Positions 54,940 through 64,000 of a stretch of 64,000 nucleotides of DNA are shown here, one piece after another. The position numbers and the translations under genes were made by a program. The notes beneath the pieces were generated by a model. It was not told the origin of the DNA. It saw only the letters and a list, made by a program, of their open reading frames with translations, and ran no database searches. Numbering within the stretch: the stretch's first letter is position 1; the number at the start of each line of letters is the position of its first letter. The stretch is from positions 116,728 through 180,727 of the forward strand of contig NJFT01000068.1 in NCBI GenBank assembly GCA_002221725.1, in the 5' to 3' direction. Source of the DNA: Scedosporium boydii (Eukaryota; Ascomycota; Sordariomycetes; Microascales; Microascaceae).

Positions 54940-54977
54940 GGTACTGGTACTGGCGCTGGCGCTGGCACTGGCTCTGG
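54940..54977 (+). repeat. Six degenerate GGNNCT hexamers
   Basis: GGTACT twice, GGCGCT twice, GGCACT and GGCTCT follow one another. In one frame they read Gly-Thr/Ala/Ser pairs. It is a short minisatellite in otherwise non-coding DNA. Confidence 0.75.
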
Positions 54978-57384
54978 AGAAGGAGCATCGAACTAACAGG
55001 GAATGTGCAGGCGTGCAGGGTGTGTAGAGTGGCAGCATAGGGAAGGTGCGGACAGAGTTGTGCTGGGAAGGAAGGATCAAATTGATGAGGGGATGAAGTT
55101 GTCAGGATGTGATTGATTGCCCATTGCTCCCTGTGCGTGCCTGGCTTGATTATCTTGCCCATATGAGTACGGAGTACTTGCTCTTGTACTCTCACTGCCC
55201 TGTCTACATTGCTGGTACTTCGTACTTGGAGAAGAACATCTGCATTGGGCCTGAGATCAAGATTTGATTTTCAAGGCCTCGATTTTGGAATGCAAGAGCA
55301 GCTTGGGGCAGGGTCCATCTCAATTGCCAACATCGACAATTCCCAGCCTTTTCGCCATGATTTCGATCGTGGATGCATCCTTTCCCCCTTGGACGGGCAA
55401 CGAGAACCACACCACACTCTGAGCGTTGCAGCGTGTGCGAATGCGAAGACGTGCGACCTACATGCTTCGTGGAACAATGTAATCTTACTTGTGCAGCAAA
55501 CTCTCGTAATCCTACCGTTTCTTGTTCTCGCCCTTCATTCGCTCGCTTTTCTTTTTTCTTCTTACTCTGCTTGTTTTCTTGTTGGTTTTTTTTTTTTTTA
55601 TTTTTCTTTTCTTTTTTTAGCCATTATCATTCCATCGTCAGCACCGGGACCATGAGCCCGGAAACATCCACCCCCGTTCATGGCACCATGGCTGCAGCTC
55701 CCCTTCGAAACTTGCGACCCCTTCGAATCTTGAATCCTTCCCACCCACCCCAGACCGAACTCAACCCGTGATAATCTCCGGACACGAGAAACAATGGACT
55801 CGAACAAACCCCCCAAAACTGGGAACAATGCCCTCATTGAACGTGGAATGTCCTAACTAACATGCCCTGGTTCCACCCTTTTTCCCGCTGCGCCCACAAG
55901 TGTGTCGGATATAGGTGAGTGGGAACAGAAAATCGTCTGCTGCATCTATCCGTAACGTGAAGACCTGGAAACACGAGCGTGAACGACCCGCTTTTGTCTA
56001 CCCGTTCCGAGTGCGATGCAGACCACTTTTATCTTCTCCAGCAGGACGTTCCGTTCCCGCTTTGCTCTGGTGCGACAAGCGAGGCTGTGCAAAAGCTGTC
56101 ATGGGGAAGGGAAAAAAAACCACTTGAGATCGTTTGATGCCATGGACTGAGCGCAAGCGCACTCCCTCTTAGACCCTAGCTCGCAGCAGCCTGGCGGGGA
56201 CGCGAGAACAGGTGCCGGTGAGCGAGGACGGAATTTCTGCCATAAACCCTATCGTGACTCCCACCGGGGGCGGAACTAAGCAGCCAAGTGGAGTGTAAAT
56301 GGGGCTGTAAAAGCTATTTGCGTGTGTAGTGGACTCGGCAGTGGTGCAGCCTCAACCGTTTACGAAGCGGACCATTCATGAAGAATATAAAAAGAATGAC
56401 AGCGAGCTAGTGGGTTCCGCAGTACGATAAATCTGGAGACGGCTTCAAGCCGAGGGAATGGAGCTATATCGTCATAGACTCATGGTATTCGCCTTTTTTT
56501 CAGGCACGCCCGAAAAAAAGGTCTCGGCCCTCGGGGACTTTGGCTGGGGCGATTTAGGGTCTTGAAATGGTCGTTTTTCTCGCGTCTTCTTTCATTCTTC
56601 TTCACGTCAGCTGGCAACACTAACTTTCTTTTCCATCGCTGTGACTACGCTAGTGTCGGGCTTGGCCTTGCTGTTGATGGTTCGAGTCGAGGCAACCGGC
56701 GTGTTTCACCTTGGCGTTGAAGACGCCCGTTTTTGGAAACCAGCCTCTCTCTCCACCAATTCGTACGAATACCGGAAGACATCTTCTCTGACCGAAAAAA
56801 AAGAGCAGCAGGCTGGGCAGGATAATGACGGATGCTGCGGACATTCGGTGCAAGAATTTTGCGTTTTGGAGGGTCCTTCCAATCGGGGCAAGCTATAATA
56901 CAGCACCCATGAATGATAATAGCATCATGGATCATGGTAGGTCAGACATTGAGAGCACACGTGGGAGCATCTCCTCGGGTTGTGGTGGTGCTGTCATTGT
57001 CACTCAACCGTTCGTTCATGTCTCAGCTTAATCTGGTTTTGTGCTCGCTCTCATTTCCCAGAACGAGAAAATATTTAATAATAGAAAAAGACTAGATCAG
57101 AGTATTATCGTGGCTTCGTACTTTGTAGAAACTTTGCTATGCCCACACGGCCCAACTTCCAACCTCCTCGTCTTGTTCGTTCGCCATCTCATTAACATTC
57201 GTCTAATATAGAAGCTCTGACTTGTGATGTGAGCCGCAAACTTGGGACGGCCTCTCTCCAGAAACCCCCTTCTGAACCAAAAAGTTTGATATGGATGATC
57301 GATTCATTCAATATGATAGAATTGGCTCATCACAGAGCTCTCCCAGAGCCAGAGTTCCCGGTTGTACATGTGATCATGGTGCCC

Positions 57385-57400
57385 TTTTTTTTTTTTTTTT
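57385..57400 (+). repeat. Poly(T) run of 16 bases
   Basis: A homopolymer tract in the gene-poor region, with no recognisable element beside it. Confidence 0.8.
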
Positions 57401-59746
57401 CGTTTTTCTTACAGTGACATTCTCGCGATAACGACCCATGACGCCGGCCAGGGTCGAACTCTCTCCACGTTCCCCGATCCCAAATGGGACAAGAAAGTGA
57501 CATTGAAACGTTTAGCCCCCACCGAAAAGGGATACTACCCTATTTCTCTTGTTTCCCACCCATCTGGTCTTGGTCTCTCCCACCCCCTTTCAACCCCATT
57601 CGTCGGGGCCGGGTTCTTGTTTGTTTCGAAACAACATGATGTTTGAAGGAGACAGCCAATGGGGGCCTCAGCACACCAAGACGCAGGAGGTGATAAAAAA
57701 AGAGACGATGAGATTTTTTTTCCTTCTTTCTCTTTCTACTTCCCTTTTGATTCTTAGTAGAAAAGATCCTGCAGCTCTCGTGTGTGGAGGGAAGGATTGA
57801 GAGTAATTACATGCACTGCGACTCTATGGGCGTAGCGTTAGTACTCTTTTTGTGCCCAACGTGAAGCTCGTCGACATGGCTTCCCTTCCCTTCCCCTTCG
57901 GAGGTAGTTAATACTAAAGTTTCTCTTTTCCTTTGTTTCAGGTGACCTTGAGTCCAAAACTGGCGGGGGTGGGTGTTCTAGTGTAGATTCTTATCGTCGA
58001 TGGAGAGAGATTCCATCGGGAAACAAGAATGATCGCCCAGATCGAGGTGCAGGACATGGCCCCGAAGGAGTGTGTATGTGTAGTATCCTACACGTCACTT
58101 GCTGCTGCGGTGCTCTGCTCGGTTCCCAGCAAAAATCCTATTGTTTCTCAGTTGCTGCAATCCTCACCTCACTTTCGCAGTCAAAAGGCCGCAGCACAGC
58201 TCCCAAGAATTTTAATTTAAAAAGATCGTAACAACAGGAAGAGAGCGCATTTTTTCCAACGTAGTTGTAAGTGTACTTGGCCGAAAGGACCCGATGCCCC
58301 CGTCCGCATGCCAAGTAAGTACCGAGCTACGAGTAACCTGTATGTTACTCCGTTGTAGCGTAGTAGCAGTAGCCTTGCTTTGGGGAACGACGGGACCAGC
58401 GCAAATCATTTTCCTTGAACTGCCGCGGGGGACGTGGAGATCTCATCAGGAACCGGAAACTAGGTCTTACTGCTTAGTTTCTGTGGCGAGAAGCTCTGAG
58501 CAGCATTGGGCGTATCAGAGAATAAACATTTTGAAGCCCTTCGGGAGCTTGCCAACGCCACGGGCTACTGCTATCGGCTTTTGCGTTAGGATCTAATATA
58601 TTTCGCTGCGTTTTTAAGTTTCGACAGTTGATTTCGTTAGTCGTCGATGAAATCACCCGTTTTCCAGTTTCCACTACTTCGTAGGAGCGGCTCCTCCAAG
58701 TTCTCTAGCACGGCTTCGTATCTGCGCCCAGGAGGGTAGTCAAGGTTCTAGAACGGGGAACTTGCGCTATCTCAAGGACCCAGACATCACTTTGGTCCGG
58801 ACCGACTGGAAGGCCCAATATCAAAACCGTCATCATTCTTTCCGTGATTTCCCTTTACACTGCACTACTCTCCTGCCTAGCCTCCAACAATCGCAAACTC
58901 GTAGTCATGTGCTCACCAGCTAATAAAACTAAAAAAAAGTCGACGACCAAGAGACAAGACAACGGCCCTTTTCCCACCCTCTTTTCCGCTTTCTGTAAGT
59001 AATATCGCTTCAAGGGAAGAGCTATTTTTAAAGAGGCATCTCCATCATCATAAATCCCTTCCGCTCCTTCATTTTCCCCCCATTCGCCGGAAAGGGAACA
59101 AAAAATCGTTGAGAGCGGGAATTTTTTTAATAATAGGCACAGATAGATTAGGGCTCATGGCGGATCACGGCACGGGAGCGGTGCCGGGTCTGCTCGAAAT
59201 TGTGTGTTGCTAATTTGATCATTGATGCTGGCTGTCCTTGTTGGTTCGATGAGGTGGTGGTTGCTGCCAAAATAAAATCCGACATGCATGCGCAGAGTAA
59301 TACAAAAAGTCACAGACCCTGTTAGGGTCAAATGTTCTAAACCGGCGTCTGCTTTCCGTTCTCTCTTGACATCTTAGTAACGCCATGTTATACTTTTAAT
59401 GCTCTGGGCATGCTTGGATTGAAACGATGCAGGCCAACGGCCATGACAGTTTTGACAATTTTGACATATTTTGACACCGGCTATTCTGGCCTTGTTTGGT
59501 CAGTATCGAAGATGAAGGCGGGAGCTCTTTGGGGAAGTGGATTGATGGATTGATTGATGGAGGGGCAAAGAAAAGAGTCGGAACAAAAATTCAAGTCTGT
59601 TCGCTTCCATCCAGAATTGGACTAGCAAGGTACGAAGGAATGACTCCCAATGGAGGACATACATTCACCAATTAAGTCAAATTGGAGCTGTGCAGTGCAG
59701 GAGGGTGGGAAGTAAGCACATTCAAGCACGGAGAGGCTGCATGATG

Positions 59747-59766
59747 GGTACGAAGCGCTTCGTACC
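59747..59766. repeat. 20-bp perfect palindrome GGTACGAAGCGCTTCGTACC
   Basis: Two half-motifs, GGTACGAAGC and GCTTCGTACC, meet head to head. It is the longest perfect palindrome I noticed in the window and a compound member of the TAC-GAA-GTA family. Confidence 0.75.
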
Positions 59767-59967
59767 TCCTCACAAGATGGGAAATGACGAGGGGACAGGG
59801 GTTCAAGGGTGTGCCGGACTGGATGGAGTCCAAAATCTTAGCTGCATGGGGTTGCAAACTGTTTCCTGACGTATATATTTGTCCTTTGCACCGGGAATTT
59901 ACATAAAAGGTCACCTCTGGTTACGCAAAGATACGTTCGGTTTCTCTGCCCTGCCGTGCATTTGTTC

Positions 59968-59987
59968 TTACGAAGTACGAAGTACAC
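59968..59987 (+). repeat. Two overlapping TACGAAGTA copies
   Basis: TTACGAAGTACGAAGTACAC contains two copies of the motif sharing the central TA. The same arrangement on the other strand occurs at 40199-40214. Confidence 0.7.
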
Positions 59988-62900
59988 AAGATATTTCGAG
60001 CTGTGCACGAGGTAATGTTGGGCTAATACCTCAGTACTTACTAGCGTACATCAAGCAGTGGTTTCTGTCGATTCTTTCCTAAAGGAGCGGGAGAGCTGCT
60101 GCCCAGCGGGAAGGAGGCATGGTGAAATCCCACTTCTAACGCTAAATCGCAAATCTGTAGAAAAATGCGTGGAGCAGCTGGAGCACCTATGATCGCGATT
60201 TTATATCATGCTCTTCAGCAAACTAGTACCGGTAGAGGCATATTCTTCGAGACTGATTCGGCGCGCAAGGGCCGGCACATTCCCGACGCTTTGGTGTTCG
60301 CACCTGAGCATGAGCATGGAGGAAAAAAAAATCAGAAGGGAAAAAGGAGATTGCAACGCTGCAACACCGACACCAGCCGCAGGCGACGCACTGATGGTAA
60401 AGGGCCGTTTCAAGAACAAGAGGGGCTGGACGAGGTGATGTCGTCCTCCGTCATTGTCGCCCTCTGATTGCCTCACTGGCGCGATTCGGAAATGTTTCTA
60501 GTGTTTCAAAACAACTTCGATGCCTTGGTCGTCCTATCCCATACGAAGTACGGCACATGGAGGCTTTGGACTTTCGGTCAGTGCGTTCAATTTCCAGGAA
60601 GAATGTACGAAGTCTGTGTATTGTACATCCATCTCAGTACCGAGGTGGTTCTTGCTGACTTGTGCACATCAATTGATCACTGCAAGTACCAAGTAGTGCA
60701 TGTACTCTGTCGGAAATCAGCAGGATTGGTGTTGTTCTTCCCATCGGAGGTTTCTTTCCTGCCTACTGCGTGCTACTGCTGTCAGTGCATGGAATGTCTT
60801 GCCCCTTACAGTGAGAACCCTAGACAGTAGAGTATGAGTACCGTGCGCTCCATTGGACTTGATACTTGGACGAAGGATGCTGTCCAGTGACAGGCTACGG
60901 TTCAGTGCCTTGCACCTGTGTAGACCACCTCTGCTCGGAGTAATTTGATGGGTTATCAATGTGAGAAGAATATCCAACTCGTCGTCATACAATCATGATC
61001 AAAGCTTCTCACGTAGCGCGAGGCCATCTTCCAGCCAGGTACTGTCTTCTTCAACTCGGGATTGATCGATAGTGTGCGGTATACTTCGTACTCCGGAGGC
61101 GTCTAGACTAGCTCTTGGGTCGATCTTCCGAACACGTGGCTGTGCGTCCGGCTCGTTGCTAGTCAGGTCTGATCAAATTGATATCCCTTAAACGACGTGA
61201 AGCCTCAAGCAGCGAAAACTTTCCCAAGCTGAGAGCCTTGAGCGCGGAATCAGGTTGAAGCCTTAGCGAGAACGAACAGCTCGTCGAGTTTGATTCCTTC
61301 AGGTATGACGGATGGCGTATCTCCATATCACCAGCTCTAGTTTAGTTAGTTGCTAGGCTTTCTTCACCTACAAGCTACGAAGCGGATCAACTGATTCTCG
61401 ATGCTTAGTGCATTTCCTGAGAAAAAAAGGACTTGCCACAGAAGGTCATCGCCTGATAAACAGCCCCGAAATGGGCCTAAGAAAAAGAAAAAGAAGGAAA
61501 GAAATATCACTGAAGGCTGGTCTGAACTAGGCAAAGAACAATTCACAAGGGTATGACCGCAACAAATTTGGAATAGCCTGGCCTTGGGCACCTCCAAGCT
61601 CCAAATCGGGATGCAGTGGAGAGGTGCCAATTTAACGCACCTGTGCCGGGGCGGGTTAGGCAAGAAAGTGAGAAGGATAGATACATCTGTGAGGACAGAA
61701 TACACTAGATACCGTGATTGATTGATTGATTAATTATAGCGACGTCAATGAGAGAGAAGGGCGGGCAAGCGAAAACAAGCGAACGAAGTGGATGCCATCA
61801 TTCAACGTCTGATGACGGGAACGAACGGGAATGAGAATTGACATACTTCGCAGTGTAGTGCTGGGATTACTTGGGTTACTTGGAGGGTGTTGATGCCTCC
61901 GCTTTCTGGTCCACTCCTCGGTCCCTTCTCTCTTTCGAGGACAGCTTCAAAGTTTGAAGTCTCTAGTCTCCAGTCTCGAAGCCAGTTTGGAGGGGACCTT
62001 TCTCACAGCTCACGAAGATTGAGTTGCGATTGAGCTTTCGTGCAAGCTCTTTCCCTGATCGGACCTGGACTCGTCGATTGATGGGATCTTCCACACACCC
62101 ACCACACCCCTCCCTTTGCCCCGTAACTCCTCTCACTAAGGCTTCATTTGTGCTGGAGATACGCCCTCCCTCTTACGCTGAACCGAGAAGAGGCCAAGAC
62201 TTTACTAACGCTTCCCCTACCCCTGCCCCACGCCATGCCTGCCTTGTATATTCTTGAAGAGCTTTGAGGCCTCGGGACCACTTTCTTGGAGTGAACTGGG
62301 AGTACAGCAGAGACAGAGAGGTACATAGGAAGTACATTCTTGTTGTCATGGGGCGGTTGCGGATCACTGGGCGAATTTGCGCACAGGCCAGGAAGGACAG
62401 CCATCCTGGCTGCCATGAGGAATACTTCAGAGTGTACCTTTACTTTGTACTTGCAGACTTCCATGGATAATACTTCGTACCTCGTGCAGCAAGGGACCAA
62501 GACAACTCTCACTTGGGAGGGAGGGGTTGGTGCGTTCAAGGGAGCACAGGAATTTGATGGGAGCGGACAGGACCAACACCAACACACCCAGCAACCAGCT
62601 TCGAAGAGAACCCAGAATTCCTTCGACTTGGGAAGAGGGTGTGGTTGTTTCCTTCGACTTCGTACACCTGCTATATGTGGTGGTGCTGGGGTACACTATA
62701 GGCGTATATTTCGTAAGTAGGTGATCCCGTCGCATGTACCCCGTGCATGCAGGGAGTGAAGGGAGTAACAGATCAATATCAGAGGAAGGCTGGAGAAATT
62801 GGTTGTTGTTCGTGCCTTCTGCGATCTCCCCAACCTGGAGCCAGAAAACCGAAGGGCGAGGCAAGTACGAGGGAGTAATTGGTAATAAGGGCAAGGGCAA

Positions 62901-63079
62901 GTGAATGTGTGTGAGAGTGCGGGAGTGGGAAGGGAAGGCGCAGGACGTCGACCTCACTCTTCTTTTCTGGGTTCCTTCCCCCTCCTTCGCGATCCCGCCT
63001 CCGTCTCCGCGCAGTTGCTCCTGCCGGGTTGCGACTTGTAAAAGAGTGAGCCCACTTAGTAAGGAATAGCACGATCTGG

Positions 63080-64000
63080 ACGTCGATGATATTAGAGCAT
63101 CTCTGTCCTCCCCAGTCCTTCTCTACTTCGTACTTGACGTCTCTGTTCCCGTCCCTCTCGTCCCTCGTCTCTCGTCGTTCGTCCCTCACTCTCGTCTTCG
63201 CCTTTACCTTTTTACCTTTGCCAGGAAAGCACATAACAGGAGGAGAATTCCCACTCTCTCGTCTCCTCGACCAGGTTGCCCATTTCGTCATTCATCGTTC
63301 TCATTCTCATCTGTCTTGTTACCATTCCTGGGGGGTGATAAGAGACTGGAAGAGAATATTAGCCTCGCCTGGGCTCCTTTTTACATTCATATATATCATC
63401 AATTGATCTTTGACTTGCCCTTTTCCTGGTCAATCGTCGTCCCCTTTTATACGCTCTTCACAAATTGTGTTCAACTTATTACGGTTATTTCTTCATATTC
63501 TCGACATCGAACTCCAGACGACAACCTTTCATTTTCCCTTTCTTCTTCTTCCCATTCATCTTCATTTTATTCCTCGAGCTGGATATCGATTCCTTCCCCA
63601 ACACAATCTCCATACATTGATCCCTCGCATCGCCCCTTTGGACGATAAGAGAGAGAGAGCACCTCGACTCGGCTTACTTGTACAAGTACCAAACTCTCAG
63701 ACTCAGACTCCGCAGCACCACTCGGTAATTTCGTGCGTGGGTTTTAATCCTAGATCCCGAACCCCAGAAGCTACTTCGTACACGACTTCGACTTTGCATC
63801 CCTCGCCCGATTCCATTTCGGCTCGTTGCTCCTTGGCTTGGCTGGCCTGGCCACGAGATTTGACGCTACGAAGTACACTACATCACTACATACAGTACAT
63901 GCTCATCCAGCTGCGGACTCCGCTGTCCTCGTCTCTCTCGTCCCCCCTTCGGCGCTTCCAACGACGACGAGGTACACACTGACCTCCTCTCTGCTTGAAA
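63080..64000 (+). promoter_or_regulatory. Pyrimidine-rich leader, probably of a + strand gene beyond the window
   Basis: The + strand becomes strongly C/T-rich (repeated TCTC, TTCTTC and CCTTT) up to the window end, as it does before the SWIRM and SRPK genes. Frames at 63316-63648 and 63410-63982 have only Ser/Leu/Pro/His-rich translations. TAC-TTC-GTA copies lie at 63124, 63772 and 63867. The downstream gene is inferred, not seen. Confidence 0.35.

Larger units (their letters stand above)
46651..63079. other. Gene-poor intergenic region, about 16.4 kb
   Basis: I find no frame with a recognisable domain, nor any set of short frames joined by good splice sites. The longest frames (48302-48799 minus, 52150-52752 minus, 55209-55655 plus) have the composition of translated purine/pyrimidine tracts. 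From about 48,840 to 50,400 the + strand is purine-rich. From about 55,500 to 55,620 it is T-rich. Simple repeats, poly(T) runs and over a dozen TAC-TTC-GTA copies lie here, densest after 50 kb. Possible contents are long regulatory DNA, non-coding RNA or decayed genes. No tRNA, rRNA or intact transposon was recognised. Confidence 0.55.

Noticed and set aside
57421..57480. Possible tRNA B-box (GAGTTCGACCC on the minus strand)
   Set aside because: The bases flanking the TTCGA core do not form a T-stem, and no A-box or acceptor pairing is visible.

Overview
This window comes from a filamentous ascomycete (Pezizomycotina). A Sordariomycete-like fungus is my best guess, but the sequence alone does not settle the class. 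The evidence is short spliceosomal introns with GTANGT donors and CTAAC/TAG acceptors, strongly pyrimidine-rich leaders before start codons, and typical fungal housekeeping proteins. These include SRPK, IWS1, a Brl1/Brr6 protein, lunapark, a GRIP golgin, PEX16, a SWIRM protein and a Zn2Cys6 regulator. I see no bacterial, viral, CRISPR, rRNA or convincing tRNA signal. I also see no transposon with recognisable coding capacity.

Layout: (1) Positions 1-891 hold the 3' end of a WD40/F-box-like gene. (2) Positions 892 to about 13,560 are a gene-poor stretch with scattered short palindromes. (3) Positions 13.6-46.7 kb are a gene-dense block of eight genes: SWIRM protein (+), golgin (-), lunapark (+), SRPK kinase (+), IWS1 (-), Brl1/Brr6 (+), Zn2Cys6 factor (+) and PEX16 (+). 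(4) Positions 46,651 to about 63,000 are about 16-17 kb with no supportable gene. They end in a pyrimidine-rich tract that looks like the leader of a + strand gene beyond the window.

The genes do not form a pathway cluster. Their products act in ubiquitin ligase targeting, chromatin or transcription (SWIRM, IWS1, Zn2Cys6), Golgi tethering, ER junctions, SR-protein phosphorylation, nuclear envelope/NPC assembly and peroxisome biogenesis. Golgin/lunapark and IWS1/Brl1 are divergent pairs sharing 975 bp and 800 bp upstream regions. SWIRM/golgin and SRPK/IWS1 are convergent pairs.

The most striking non-genic signal is a dispersed short inverted repeat, TAC-TTC-GTA (reverse complement TAC-GAA-GTA). 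By eye I count about 22 exact copies, against roughly 0.5 expected by chance, and all lie outside the coding exons. Several copies have complementary changes in the flanking arm bases. A second dispersed palindrome, built on TCAATTGA within GATCAATTGATC, recurs in the same intergenic DNA. The SRPK gene may use alternative first exons in matching phase. All counts and exon joins were made by reading and should be confirmed computationally.
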